NCBI RefSeq assembly: GCF_017745215.1
Contig: NZ_JAGHZV010000015.1
Span: 33,386-97,385, forward strand
Length of the DNA stretch: 64,000 nucleotides
Direction of reading: 5' to 3'
Source: Sphingomonas sp.
GTDB lineage: Bacteria > Pseudomonadota > Alphaproteobacteria > Sphingomonadales > Sphingomonadaceae
The translations under genes were made by a program, and so were the position numbers. The number at the start of each line of letters is the position of its first letter. Position 1 is the stretch's first letter. The notes under the pieces are model-generated. The model was not told where the DNA came from. It saw only the letters and a list, made by a program, of their open reading frames with translations, and did no database searches. Of this stretch, positions 16,677 through 25,480 are shown in pieces.

Positions 16677-16743
16677 CCAGCCCGCTCCCCCACCCGGCCA
16701 CCCATGGAATACTGGCGTTGGGTGGCCGGGTGGGAGAGCGGGC
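16677..16743. repeat. palindromic repeat family B, copy 1
   Basis: Inverted repeat with arms containing GCCCGCTCCCCCACCCGGCC and its complement around a short A/T-bearing centre, between lptB and rpoN. Three more copies lie at 36781-36859, 61719-61803 and 62829-62895. Confidence 0.75.
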
Positions 16744-16815
16744 GGAGCCGCCCAAGGTTCCGACGATGCGCAGCATCGGTGGAATGGCGGTGGAGGGCGG
16801 TGCCGTCACGATGAG

Positions 16816-17592
16816 TCACAGCGAGAAGCCCTCGCCCAGGTACAGCCGGCGGACGTTCTCGTCGCGCACCAGCTCCTCGGGCGAGCCGGCGAAGAGCACG
16901 CGGCCGTCGTAGATGATGTAGCCGCGGTCGACGATGTCGAGCGTCTCGCGGACATTGTGATCGGTGATCAGCACGCCGATGCCGCGGTTCTTGAGCTCGA
17001 TCACCAACTCGCGGATGTCCGAGATCGAGATCGGGTCGATGCCCGCGAAGGGCTCGTCGAGCAGCATGATCGTCGGGTTGGCCGCGAGCGCGCGCGCGAT
17101 CTCGGCGCGACGGCGCTCGCCGCCCGACAGCGCCATCGCCGGCGCGTCGCGCAGCCGCGTGAGGCCGAACTCGTCGAGCAGCTGGTCGAGCCGGCGGCGG
17201 CGCGCGTCCTTGTCGGGCTCGGAGAGCTCGAGCACGGCGAGGATGTTCTTCTCGACGGTCAGCCCGCGGAAGATCGAGGTCTCCTGCGGGAGATAGCCGA
17301 GCCCGAGGATCGCGCGGCGGTACATCGGCAGCGGCGTGATGTCCTCGCCGTCGAGCATGATGCGGCCCGAATCGGGCTTCACCAGCCCCATCACCGAATA
17401 GAAGCAGGTCGTCTTGCCCGCGCCATTCGGCCCGAGCAGCCCGACGACTTCGCCGCGCCCGACCGAGACCGACACGTCGGTGAGCACCACGCGCTTGTCG
17501 TAGCTCTTGGCGATCGACACGACCGCAAGCCCCCTGTCGGGCGCCGGTGCGGGGTCCGCGAGCGGATGTTCGATCGTGGCGGCGTCTGTCAT
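16816..17592 (-). CDS. lptB: LPS export ABC transporter ATP-binding protein LptB
   Basis: A 258-residue ABC ATPase. Walker A is GPNGAGKTTC, signature motif LSGGERRRAEIARAL, Walker B IMLLDEPFAGIDP, H-loop LITDHNVRETL. The LptB-specific features GLGYLPQETSIFRGLTV and ALSGGERRR are present. It powers LPS extraction from the inner membrane with LptFG and transfer through LptC-LptA. The start at 17592 (MTDAATIEHP) is preferred; an extra 6-residue extension is possible. Lies in the lptC-lptA-lptB order, all on the minus strand. Confidence 0.96.
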   Translation of the reverse strand: MTDAATIEHPLADPAPAPDRGLAVVSIAKSYDKRVVLTDVSVSVGRGEVVGLLGPNGAGKTTCFYSVMGLVKPDSGRIMLDGEDITPLPMYRRAILGLGYLPQETSIFRGLTVEKNILAVLELSEPDKDARRRRLDQLLDEFGLTRLRDAPAMALSGGERRRAEIARALAANPTIMLLDEPFAGIDPISISDIRELVIELKNRGIGVLITDHNVRETLDIVDRGYIIYDGRVLFAGSPEELVRDENVRRLYLGEGFSL

Positions 17593-17748
17593 GGCGGGCC
17601 TTGTCTGCACAATTCGGGTTACGCGGGCCTTACCGCGGACGCGGTTTGGCAGGATTCATGCATGCGATGCCTGAATAAGCTGCCCGAATCGCTGGCGCAA
17701 GGGAAGCACCCCATAGGCGGCTTGCGGTACGCCGTTCGGATTGCGGGG

Positions 17749-18327
17749 TTATTGTTGCGGTGGCGGGGTGGGCGACGGGCTGGGCGCGGCGGTGTTGCGC
17801 TTGGGCACCGAGAATCGGCCGGTCACGCGGCCGCCGCTGCTGGTCGTCGTGCCGGGCACGCCGCTGCCGACGCCCGATCCGTCGATCGTCGCACGGCCGC
17901 TGTCGAGGTTGATCGAAAGCCGCCCGCCGTTCACGACATTGGCGCCCTGGCGCAGCGTCACGCCGCCGATCATCGTGATCACGCGCTTGTTGAGGTCGTA
18001 GACCGCATATTGCGAGCGCGCGCTCTGCTCGGGCCGGACCACCGTCACTCCGCCGGCGGCGTCGAGCCGGGAAACGTCGGGCGAGCCCTGCTGGAGATTG
18101 CCGGTGTAGCTCACCGTGACGCGATCGGCGGTGAGCGTCATTTCGGCCTGGACGATCTTGACGTTGCCGGTGAGCAGCACGCGATTGTCGCGGTCGAGCA
18201 GCTCGATGTGATCCGAGCCGAAATCGATCGGCGCGTCCGAATTGTGCGCAGACTGCGCCGCCACCGGTCCCGAAGCGGAGAGCCCCAGCAACAGCCCCAG
18301 GGGCAGGATGGCGAGCCTGTGCATCAT
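17749..18327 (-). CDS. lptA: LPS transport periplasmic protein LptA
   Basis: A 192-residue OstA/LptA domain protein with signal peptide (LPLGLLLGLSASGPVAAQS). The beta-jellyroll repeats are visible as PIDFGSDHIELLDRDNRVLL, GNVKIVQAEMTLTADRVTV and YDLNKRVITMIGGVTLRQG. It bridges LptC and LptD in the periplasm. The C-terminus is a Ser/Pro/Gln-rich tail beyond the conserved fold. The start directly abuts the lptC stop. Position between lptC and lptB supports the call. Confidence 0.93.
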   Translation of the reverse strand: MMHRLAILPLGLLLGLSASGPVAAQSAHNSDAPIDFGSDHIELLDRDNRVLLTGNVKIVQAEMTLTADRVTVSYTGNLQQGSPDVSRLDAAGGVTVVRPEQSARSQYAVYDLNKRVITMIGGVTLRQGANVVNGGRLSINLDSGRATIDGSGVGSGVPGTTTSSGGRVTGRFSVPKRNTAAPSPSPTPPPQQ

Positions 18328-18972
18328 CTAGCGCCTATTCGCCTTCCTCGGCTGGATACGCAAGCGTGCATTGCCGTCGAGCTTCACGATGCGCTTCTCC
18401 AGGTCCGCAGTCAGCTTGTTGCCGCTGAAAACGCCCATGGGGGTGCTCCCGTTCACCGGGCCGCTGCTTTCCATCTGGCGGGTGCGCAGGTCGACCGTCG
18501 AATCGCTGGTCTGGAGGCGATAGCCGTCGGCGGTCTGGAAGCGGATCGGGCCGTCGACCGCGAGCTTGCGCGTATCCAGGTCGTAGCGGCCGCTGTCGGC
18601 GTCGATCCGACCAGGGCCTTCCTCGAGCGCGATCTCGGCGGAGAGCTGCTTCAGCTGGACGATCGGCTCGGCCGAGCTCTTCTGCACCGCCGAGCCGGCG
18701 TGGAGCTGGAAGGCGCGGCCCTTCGAATCCTCGCCGCGGTAGATCGCCGATTCGGCCTGGAGCCGCGCGCTGGCGACGTCGACCTTGTTCTTGTCGAGCA
18801 CGAAGCTGACTTCGCCCGCGGTGTAGAGCGGCGAGACGACGAGGAACGCGCCGAGCACGCCGATCCCCATCGGCAGCAGCCATTGCAGCGTGCGCACGAT
18901 CCGGTCGTGCCCGCTGCCCGGATGCGCCCAGGCCCTTCGTTGCGACTGGAGGCGCTGGGCGATCTCAGACAA
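18328..18972 (-). CDS. lptC: LPS export protein LptC
   Basis: A 214-residue bitopic inner-membrane protein. A cytoplasmic N-terminus is followed by one transmembrane helix (LLPMGIGVLGAFLVVSPLY), then a periplasmic jellyroll with VDVASARLQAESAIYRGED, IDADSGRYDLDTRKLAVDG and YRLQTSDSTVDLRTRQMES. The start is TTG at 18972 with CGGAG about 9 bp upstream; the nearby ATG is out of frame. Neighbours lptA and lptB confirm the identity. Confidence 0.9.
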   Translation of the reverse strand: MSEIAQRLQSQRRAWAHPGSGHDRIVRTLQWLLPMGIGVLGAFLVVSPLYTAGEVSFVLDKNKVDVASARLQAESAIYRGEDSKGRAFQLHAGSAVQKSSAEPIVQLKQLSAEIALEEGPGRIDADSGRYDLDTRKLAVDGPIRFQTADGYRLQTSDSTVDLRTRQMESSGPVNGSTPMGVFSGNKLTADLEKRIVKLDGNARLRIQPRKANRR

Positions 18973-18993
18973 GGCGGGCGCTCCGGATCATGC

Positions 18994-19614
18994 TCAGATG
19001 TGCGCGAAGATGTCGGTGTCGGGCCAGCCCGCGAGGTCGAGCTCGGCGCGCCAGGGCAGGAAGTCGAAGCACGCCTGCGCGATATCGGTGCGCCCTTCGC
19101 GCTCGAGGCGGCGGTCCAGCTCTTCCTTCATCGCATGCAGGTAACGCACGTCGGACGCGGCGTATTCGCGCTGCGCCTCGGAGAGCTCGGGACCGCCCCA
19201 GTCCGACGACTGCTGCGCCTTGGAGAGCTCCTGGCCGAGCAGCTCGCGGACGAGGTCCTTGAGGCCGTGGCGATCGGTATAGGTCCGCACGAGCCGCGAC
19301 GCGGTCTTGGTGCAATAGACCGGTGCGGCGGTGACGCCGAGGTAGAAGCGGATCGCCGCCAGGTCGAAGCGCGCGAAATGGTAGAGCTTCACGCGCTCGG
19401 GATCGGCGAGCAGCATGCGCAAATTGGGCGCGGCATAGCTGGATTGCGGGCCGAAGCGGACGAGATGCTCGTCGCCCTTGCCGTTGGAGAGCTGCACGAC
19501 GCACAGCCGGTCGCGCATCGTGACCAGGCCCATCGTCTCAGTGTCGACGGCAATCGATTCGCCGGGGGCGAAGAGACCCTCGGGAATGTCTTCTTCATGG
19601 AAATGAACTGTCAT
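18994..19614 (-). CDS. rnd: ribonuclease D-like 3'-5' exonuclease
   Basis: A 206-residue DEDDy exonuclease. Exo I AVDTETMGL, Exo II YHFARFDLAAI and Exo III YAASDVRYLHAM contain all acidic ligands and the tyrosine. It lacks the HRDC domains of E. coli RNase D (about 375 residues), as usual for the short alphaproteobacterial form that is encoded next to lptC. It probably trims structured RNA 3' ends. ATG at 19614. Confidence 0.9.
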   Translation of the reverse strand: MTVHFHEEDIPEGLFAPGESIAVDTETMGLVTMRDRLCVVQLSNGKGDEHLVRFGPQSSYAAPNLRMLLADPERVKLYHFARFDLAAIRFYLGVTAAPVYCTKTASRLVRTYTDRHGLKDLVRELLGQELSKAQQSSDWGGPELSEAQREYAASDVRYLHAMKEELDRRLEREGRTDIAQACFDFLPWRAELDLAGWPDTDIFAHI

Positions 19615-19652
19615 CGCCGCCGCCTAGCTCTGTTCGGCGCGCGGCTCAAACC

Positions 19653-20462
19653 CTAATCGGCCCTTGGCGGGACATGCGGCGGCTCGGCCCGATGCTTGCC
19701 GCGGCTCCGGCGGGCGAGGATGTTGAGGATCTCCACCCCCGCCGAGAAGGCCATGGCGGTGTAGATATAGCCCTTGGGCACGTGCACGCCGAAGCCGTCG
19801 GCGATCAGCACCGCGCCGATCATCAGCAGGAAGCCGAGCGCCAGCATCACCACCGTCGGGTTGCGGTTGATGAAGTTGGCGAGCGGATCGGCGGCGAACA
19901 GCATCACCGCCACCGCGGCGATCACCGCGACCACCATCACCGGCAGGTGATCGGTCATGCCGACCGCGGTGAGGATCGAATCGATCGAGAAGACCATGTC
20001 GAGCAGCAGGATCTGGACGATCGCCGCGCCGAAGGTCATCGCGACATGGCCCTTCTTGTCGAGCGTCTCGCCCGAGGCTTCCGAATCGACATTGTGGTGG
20101 ATCTCGGTCGTCGCCTTCCAGACGAGGAACAGGCCGCCCGCGATCAGGATCAGGTCGCGCGCCGAAAAGGCGGTGTCGAACGCAGTCTCGCCATGCTCGC
20201 CGGGCATCGAGAGCCCCAGGTCGAACAGCGGCTGGGTGAGCTGGGTCAGCCAGGCGATCGTCGAGAGCAGCGCGAGCCGCAGGATCAGCGCCAGGCTGAT
20301 GCCGATTCGGCGCACGCGGGTGCGCTGCGCCTCGGGCAGCTTGTTCGAAAGAATCGAGATGAAGATGAGGTTGTCGATGCCGAGCACCACCTCCATCACG
20401 ATCAATGTCGCGAGCGCGGCCCAGGCGGCCGGGCTGGTCAAGAGCGTCAAAATGGCGTCCAT
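19653..20462 (-). CDS. TerC family integral membrane protein
   Basis: A 269-residue polytopic membrane protein of the TerC/Alx family. The N-terminal signature [15 protein letters not shown] and the second half [19 protein letters not shown] show the paired conserved acidic positions (GIDN, SIDS) of this metal-ion (Mn2+/Ca2+) associated family. Seven hydrophobic segments are visible. The tail is basic ([11 protein letters not shown]). ATG at 20462 chosen from the family N-terminus. Role in metal homeostasis or membrane protein secretion is known for relatives, not shown here. Confidence 0.9.
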   Translation of the reverse strand: MDAILTLLTSPAAWAALATLIVMEVVLGIDNLIFISILSNKLPEAQRTRVRRIGISLALILRLALLSTIAWLTQLTQPLFDLGLSMPGEHGETAFDTAFSARDLILIAGGLFLVWKATTEIHHNVDSEASGETLDKKGHVAMTFGAAIVQILLLDMVFSIDSILTAVGMTDHLPVMVVAVIAAVAVMLFAADPLANFINRNPTVVMLALGFLLMIGAVLIADGFGVHVPKGYIYTAMAFSAGVEILNILARRSRGKHRAEPPHVPPRAD

Positions 20463-20673
20463 GCGCAGGCTGTGCCCTGCCCGACTGGTGCTTTCAAGCC
20501 GCACGACTCGCGTTTATCGTCGCTTTCAAGCGAATTTCGGTCGCGGCGTGTCCGATTTTGGGCTATGAACCGAGTCTCGCGGCTCTTTTGATGAGCCCGA
20601 AGGCCTGCGTTCTTCGTCCGGCGCTTGGGTTTCGATTGGTTACAAGGGGCGAACCGGGAAGACGAACAGGGCA

Positions 20674-21471
20674 ATGAGTTTCGATAGAGGGCGCCGCGGC
20701 GAGCGCGGCGGACGCGGCAGGGACAAGCGCGACGGTTTCGGCGACGACAGCAGCAGCTACAGCGGCGGCGGTTTCGGTGATCGCGGCGGCTTCGGCGGTG
20801 GCGATCGCTTCGGTGGTGGCGGTGATCGCTTCGGCGGCGGCGGCGGCTATGGTGGCGGTGGCGGTGGCTATCGCGGCGGTGGTGGCGGCGGCTTCGGCGG
20901 TGGCGGTGGTTTCCGCGGCGGCGGCGGCGGTGGCGGCATGCCCCCGCAGGTGGTCGGCGAGGCGACGGGCGTCGTCAAATTCTTCAACGGCCAGAAGGGC
21001 TTCGGCTTCATCGTCCGCGACGATGGCGGCGAGGACGTCTTCGTGCATATCTCGGCGGTCGAGCAGGCGGGCCTCACCGGCTTGGCCGAAGGCCAGCCGC
21101 TGGGCTTCACGCTCGTCGATCGCGGCGGCCGCATCTCGGCGACCGATCTGAAGATCGACGGTGAGCCGATGCCCGTCGAGGACCGCGGTCCGCCGCGCGA
21201 CCGCGATGCCGGCCCGGGCGGCGGCAGCCGCGGCGGCCCGCAGCGTCAGCTGACCGGCGAGAAGGCGACCGGCACGGTCAAGTTCTTCAACGCGATGAAG
21301 GGCTTCGGCTTCATCCAGCGCGACGACGGCCAGCCCGATGCCTTCGTGCACATCTCGGCGGTCGAGCGTGCCGGCATGAGCTCGCTCAACGAAGGCGACC
21401 GCCTGTCGTTCGAGCTCGAGGTCGATCGCCGCGGCAAGTATGCGGCGGTGAACCTCCAGTCGGAAGGCTGA
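20674..21471 (+). CDS. double cold-shock domain protein with RGG/FGG-rich N-terminus
   Basis: A 265-residue RNA/DNA-binding protein. Residues 1-88 are a low-complexity Gly/Arg/Phe region (repeated GGDRFGGGG and GGFRGGGG). Two cold-shock domains follow, at about 92-155 (ATGVVKFFNGQKGFGFIVRD, VFVHISAVEQ) and 192-262 (ATGTVKFFNAMKGFGFIQRD, AFVHISAVER), each with intact RNP1 and RNP2. Tandem CSDs are common in alphaproteobacteria; an N-terminal RGG-type extension is unusual and suggests RNA-driven condensation. About 170 bp of untranslated leader could hold a cold-responsive structure. A strong terminator follows. Confidence 0.92.
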   Translation: MSFDRGRRGERGGRGRDKRDGFGDDSSSYSGGGFGDRGGFGGGDRFGGGGDRFGGGGGYGGGGGGYRGGGGGGFGGGGGFRGGGGGGGMPPQVVGEATGVVKFFNGQKGFGFIVRDDGGEDVFVHISAVEQAGLTGLAEGQPLGFTLVDRGGRISATDLKIDGEPMPVEDRGPPRDRDAGPGGGSRGGPQRQLTGEKATGTVKFFNAMKGFGFIQRDDGQPDAFVHISAVERAGMSSLNEGDRLSFELEVDRRGKYAAVNLQSEG

Positions 21472-21500
21472 GCGAGGCTCACGCAAGCCAAGCGAATCGG

Positions 21501-21532
21501 AAGGGCCGGGCGGAGACGTCCGGCCCTTTTCG
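21501..21532 (+). terminator. intrinsic terminator of the cold-shock gene
   Basis: Perfect 9-bp stem AAGGGCCGG (21501-21509) against CCGGCCCTT (21520-21528) followed by TTTTC, 30 bp after the stop codon. Confidence 0.85.
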
Positions 21533-21540
21533 ATTCCTCC

Positions 21541-21622
21541 TCGTCGCCCCCGGCGAAAGCCGGGACCGAAGGTAGGAAAAGACGTCGCTCACGCCCCGGG
21601 TCCCGGCCTTCGCCAGGATCAC
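21541..21622. repeat. REP-like palindrome (degenerate CGTCATCCCGGC family)
   Basis: Imperfect inverted repeat with CCCCCGGCGAAAGCCGGGAC on the left and GGGTCCCGGCCTTCGCCAGG on the right, between the cold-shock terminator and the histidine kinase. Several mismatches relative to the copies at 7349 and 25376. Confidence 0.6.
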
Positions 21623-21647
21623 GGTTGGCGTTGGTCGATGGCTCGGC

Positions 21648-23525
21648 TCAGTCCGCCGTGCCGGCGACGGGCAGTGTGAACGAGAAGCTTGCGCCGCCGC
21701 CGCCGGTGGCGGCGCTGTCGGCGGCGATGACCCCGCCATGCGCCTCGATGATCGACCGGCAGATCGGCAGGCCGATCCCCATGCCGCCCTGCTTGGTAGA
21801 GAAGAAGCTGTCGAACAGCCGCGCCTGGTGATCGGCGCTGATCCCGGGTCCGCTGTCCTCGATCGTGCAGCGGATCATGCCGGCGTCGGGCAGGCTGGTG
21901 CGGATCGCGATGCGGCGATCGGGGCTTTCGGCCTGCGCCATCGCCTGCATCGAATTGACCGCGAGGTTCACCACCACTTGCTGGAGCTGGATGCGGTCGC
22001 CGAGCACCGGCGGCGCGGCGAGGGCGAGCTGCTGCGTCACCGTCACGCCCCGCGACTGAAGCTCGTGGCGGAGGAACAGCAGCGCCTCGCCGATCACGTC
22101 GTCGAGCAGCACGCGGCCTTGCTGCGTCGCCTTGCGGCCGGCCATCGCGCGGATGCGGGTGATGATGTCGGCAGCGCGGCGGGCATCGTCGACGATCGCC
22201 TGGTTGATCTCGCGCAGTTCGTCCATGTCGGGGTCGGGACGGCTCAGCCAGCGCAGGCCGACGTCGCCATTGGCGGCGATCGCGGCGAGCGGCTGGTTGA
22301 TCTCGTGCGCGATCGAGGCGGTCAGCTCGCCGAGCACCGAGACGCGCGAGGCATGCGCCAGGTCGGCCTGGAGCCGGTCGAGCGTCGCATAGGCTTCGCG
22401 GCTCTCGGTCACGTCGGAGACCGCGCCGATATAGTGCGGCGCGCCGCCGCCGTTCGCCATCGCATGCGCCACGGCGTGGACGTGCTTCACCGATCCGTCG
22501 GGCATCAGCAGCCGATATTCGAAGTCGAACCCGTCGCTGCCGGTCGCCGCGGCGCCGAGCACCTGGCGCACGCGGACCGAATCCTCGGGATGGACGCGCG
22601 CATGGAACATCTCGAGCGAGGCCGATTCGCCCACCGGATAGCCGAAGATCCGGAAGGTCTCGTCGGACCAGTGGATCGCCGCCTCGGCGGTATTCCAGCC
22701 GAAGCTGCCGGTGCGGCTCAGCCGCTGCGCCTCGGCGAGATAGGCGGCCTGGCTGCGGCGCAGCGCTTCGTCGGCGCGCTTCTTCTCGGTGATGTCCGAA
22801 TTGCTCTCGAGCACGCGGAGCGGATTGCCGCGCTCGTCGAATTGCATCGACCAGCGCGCCGCGACATGGATCTCGCTGCCGTCGCGGTGGTGGTGCGTAA
22901 GCTCGCCTTCCCAGCGGCCGGTGGTGCGCATCTGCCGGTCGAGCTCGGCCTTGAGCTCGGGCTGGGTTGGCGCGAGCACCTCGATCGCCGGCCGGCCGAT
23001 CGCTTCCTCGCGCGTCCAGCCGTAGAGCGTCTCGGCGCCGCGGTTCCAGCCCGTGACGATGCCGTCCATGTCGCGCACGACGAAGGCGTCATTGGTGAGC
23101 TCGAGCAGCCGCGCCTGCTCGCGCTGAACTTCGGCCGACACGCGGAGGCGTCGCACCAGCGTCGTCACCGCGAGCGAGCAGACCAGGAATGCGACCAGCG
23201 CCGCAATGTCCTGCACGTCGCGCACTTCGAGCGTGTGGCGCGGCAGCACGAAATAATAGTTGAGCAGCCCGCCGGCGAGCACGCCGAAGAACACCGAGGA
23301 GGCGAAGCTGTCGAGCAGCGACAGCAGCACGATCACGACGAGGAAGGCCGATGCGGCGGTGGCGAAGCTCAGCGCGAGGCTGGAGCAGAGCCAGGTCGTC
23401 GCGCCGAGCAGGATCGTCCCCGCGATCCACAGGATCGCCAGCCGGCGGAACTGCTCGAGCGCATAATAGCGCGCGAGCAGCGCGGCGATGGCACGCTGGA
23501 TGCGCGGGGGGAGCGTGATCGGCAC
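21648..23525 (-). CDS. PAS-domain sensor histidine kinase with KdpD-like membrane domain
   Basis: A 625-residue sensor kinase. The N-terminal DUF4118-like membrane domain (about 25-125, four hydrophobic segments with GVLAGGLLNYYFVLP) is followed by two PAS/PAC domains (from LLELTNDAFVVRDMDGIVTG and from GSFGWNTAEAAIHWSDETFR), a HisKA with phospho-acceptor in SIAHEINQPLAAIAANGD, and a HATPase with NLAVNSMQAM (N box), EDSGPGIS and GGMGIGLPICRSI (G boxes). The layout is FixL-like. The two following regulators on the same strand are its probable partners. Confidence 0.9.
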   Translation of the reverse strand: MPITLPPRIQRAIAALLARYYALEQFRRLAILWIAGTILLGATTWLCSSLALSFATAASAFLVVIVLLSLLDSFASSVFFGVLAGGLLNYYFVLPRHTLEVRDVQDIAALVAFLVCSLAVTTLVRRLRVSAEVQREQARLLELTNDAFVVRDMDGIVTGWNRGAETLYGWTREEAIGRPAIEVLAPTQPELKAELDRQMRTTGRWEGELTHHHRDGSEIHVAARWSMQFDERGNPLRVLESNSDITEKKRADEALRRSQAAYLAEAQRLSRTGSFGWNTAEAAIHWSDETFRIFGYPVGESASLEMFHARVHPEDSVRVRQVLGAAATGSDGFDFEYRLLMPDGSVKHVHAVAHAMANGGGAPHYIGAVSDVTESREAYATLDRLQADLAHASRVSVLGELTASIAHEINQPLAAIAANGDVGLRWLSRPDPDMDELREINQAIVDDARRAADIITRIRAMAGRKATQQGRVLLDDVIGEALLFLRHELQSRGVTVTQQLALAAPPVLGDRIQLQQVVVNLAVNSMQAMAQAESPDRRIAIRTSLPDAGMIRCTIEDSGPGISADHQARLFDSFFSTKQGGMGIGLPICRSIIEAHGGVIAADSAATGGGGASFSFTLPVAGTAD

Positions 23526-23692
23526 GTCAGCCGCCAGCCGGACGCTGGAGCCTGCGTCGCCGGGGATTGGGCCGGAAAGGAAGTCGGCAGCCGCTCATCG
23601 GCGGAAACATGCCGCGATTTGGTCCGAAATGCCATATTCCGGACGCGTAACGGAGACGTTATCTGCAATCTCTCGCAAAAGCCCCGGATCGC

Positions 23693-24061
23693 TCAGGCCG
23701 CGATCGCATGCTCCAGGCATTGCGCGAGGCGGTTGGTCTCGACCGGCTTGCGCAGGAAGCAGGTCGCCCCCTGCGCCATCGCGGCTTCCTCGAGCCCTTC
23801 GTCGGGGCGCGCGGTGATCACGATCACGGGAACGCGCGGCTTCTGACCCGAGAGCACGCCGGCGAGCTCGATTCCGCTCATTCCGCCCATCTGGATGTCG
23901 GTGATCACGCACGAACAATCCTGCGCGATGTCGGAGGCGATGAAGTCCTCGGCCGACGGAAACCCCTGCGCCTTGTAGCCGAGCGAGCGCACGAGGCGCA
24001 CAAGCGCGTTCAGCAGGGAGGTATCGTCATCGACGATCGAGATGAGCGTTTCCGCCGTCAC
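23693..24061 (-). CDS. single-domain response regulator (FixJ/CheY-like receiver)
   Basis: A 122-residue stand-alone receiver domain: acidic pocket VDDD near residue 12, phospho-acceptor in VITDIQMGGMSGIEL near 54, Thr in VIVITARPDE and Lys in FLRKPVETNRL. No output domain, so it probably acts as a phosphate sink or by protein contact. It lies between the PAS kinase and the FixJ-type regulator, all on the minus strand with short gaps. Confidence 0.88.
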   Translation of the reverse strand: MTAETLISIVDDDTSLLNALVRLVRSLGYKAQGFPSAEDFIASDIAQDCSCVITDIQMGGMSGIELAGVLSGQKPRVPVIVITARPDEGLEEAAMAQGATCFLRKPVETNRLAQCLEHAIAA

Positions 24062-24171
24062 CGACTTTCCTTCTTCGTTCAGCCGCCGGTCGAGCGAACC
24101 GCTTTTCGATTATGGTCGTATCCTTCCACGGATGGCGCGGATTTCCAATAATACACTCGTGTTACGGAGAA

Positions 24172-24816
24172 CTACGGTGTCTGCTGGAGGTCTTCGCCGT
24201 CGCCCAGCAGGCCCGCCATGCGCACCAGATCGGCATAGGTCCGCGCGCCCATCTTGCGCATCGCGGCGCCGCGGTGGATCTTCACCGTGACTTCGCTGAG
24301 GCCCAGTTCGGCGGCGACCTGCTTGTTCATCGAGCCCCTGGCGACCATCAGCATCACCTGGCGCTCGCGCGGCGAGAGCGTGGCATAGGCGGTACGCAGC
24401 CCCTCGATGTCGGTGGCGGCGGCGCGGCGCTTGCGGTCGCGGTCGATCGCGGCGGCGACGGCGTCGAGCATGTCCTGGTCGCGGAAGGGCTTGGGGAGGA
24501 AATCGACCGCGCCGGCCTTCATCGCGCGCACGGTCATCGGGATGTCGCCATGCCCGGTGACGAGCACCACGGGCAAGTGCGAATCGGTCTTGGCGAGCTG
24601 TTCCTGCAGGTCGAGGCCGTTGACGCCGGGCAGCCGCACGTCGAGCACGATGCAGCCGGGCAGGTCGGGCAGCGCGCTGGCGAGGAACTCGCGCGCGCTC
24701 GCATAGGTGCGCGTGCCGAGCCCCACCGAACGGAACAGCCGGGCGAGCGCGGCGCGCAGCGACTCATCGTCGTCGATGATGTGCACGATTGCCGTTTCGG
24801 TTGCTGTATCCGTCAT
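24172..24816 (-). CDS. FixJ family response regulator (receiver plus LuxR HTH)
   Basis: A 214-residue two-domain regulator. The receiver has [25 protein letters not shown] (phospho-Asp), [12 protein letters not shown] and [12 protein letters not shown]. The GerE/LuxR HTH has [15 protein letters not shown] and [19 protein letters not shown]. The start at 24816 (MTDTATETA) is preferred to an upstream in-frame start. First gene of the group that continues with the lone receiver and PAS kinase. Target genes unknown. Confidence 0.9.
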   Translation of the reverse strand: MTDTATETAIVHIIDDDESLRAALARLFRSVGLGTRTYASAREFLASALPDLPGCIVLDVRLPGVNGLDLQEQLAKTDSHLPVVLVTGHGDIPMTVRAMKAGAVDFLPKPFRDQDMLDAVAAAIDRDRKRRAAATDIEGLRTAYATLSPRERQVMLMVARGSMNKQVAAELGLSEVTVKIHRGAAMRKMGARTYADLVRMAGLLGDGEDLQQTP

Positions 24817-24921
24817 GCCCCGACGCCTGACCCCCGGCGATCTATACGCACTTGGGGGCTGCCAAGTCATAACACGATGGTATGACGGGGGCTAAGGCCT
24901 CGCGGGCCAGGGGAGGAAGTG

Positions 24922-25356
24922 ATGCGCAAGTCATTGGTTCTGACGGGATTGCTGCTCGCCGGCTGCGGCGGCCATGGCGGCGGCAACGAGTCGGCCGAAG
25001 CGCCTGGCGCCGCGGCGACGGCAGCAGCAGCCGCCAATCCCTCGACCGCGAGCTGCGCCGACAAGCCCGAGTTCGTGCCGGTGATCGCAGGTGCGGCGCT
25101 GGTCAATTGCGCCTCGGGCGACGTCGACGCGACCGGGCGGCACAGCGGGATGCTCGTCTACACGACCCAGGCGACGCCGGGTGCGGTGCTCGCCTGGTCG
25201 AAAGCGGAGGCGGGCAAGGCGGGGCTCGGCCTCAAGATGGACATGGAGACGATGATCTCGGCCGGCGACGGCGACCGCACGCTCGCCGTCTTCACCACCC
25301 CCGAGCAGCCGCGCGGCGCGCGCGTGACGGTCAACTGGGGCGTGAAGCAGCGGTAG
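24922..25356 (+). CDS. small lipoprotein, hypothetical
   Basis: A 144-residue lipoprotein: MRKSLVLTGLLLAGCGG with lipobox LLAGC. A Gly/Ala-rich spacer follows, then a compact domain with a cysteine pair (TASCADKPEF and ALVNCASGD). GAGGAAGTG precedes the ATG. It is divergent from the FixJ gene across about 105 bp. Family not recognised. Confidence 0.75.
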   Translation: MRKSLVLTGLLLAGCGGHGGGNESAEAPGAAATAAAAANPSTASCADKPEFVPVIAGAALVNCASGDVDATGRHSGMLVYTTQATPGAVLAWSKAEAGKAGLGLKMDMETMISAGDGDRTLAVFTTPEQPRGARVTVNWGVKQR

Positions 25357-25375
25357 GGCGTATCGCTCCCTTCCC

Positions 25376-25458
25376 CGTCATCCCGGCGAAAGCCGGGACC
25401 CAGGAGTCGCAAGCGATGCCCTCCGTAACCCTGGGTCCCGGCTTTCGCCGGGATGACG
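25376..25458. repeat. REP-like palindrome (CGTCATCCCGGC family)
   Basis: An 83-bp inverted repeat with arms CGTCATCCCGGCGAAAGCCG and its complement, between the lipoprotein and pirin genes, which converge here. The two arms continue with GGGACCCAGG and CCTGGGTCCC. Confidence 0.8.
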
Positions 25459-25480
25459 ACTTGGGGAAAGCGGAAGGCGC

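Noticed and set aside
16657..19656. 999-codon open frame opposite lptB/lptA/lptC/rnd
   Set aside because: It lies antisense to four well-identified genes, has repetitive Asp/His/Arg/Val-rich composition typical of high-G+C shadow frames and no domain.
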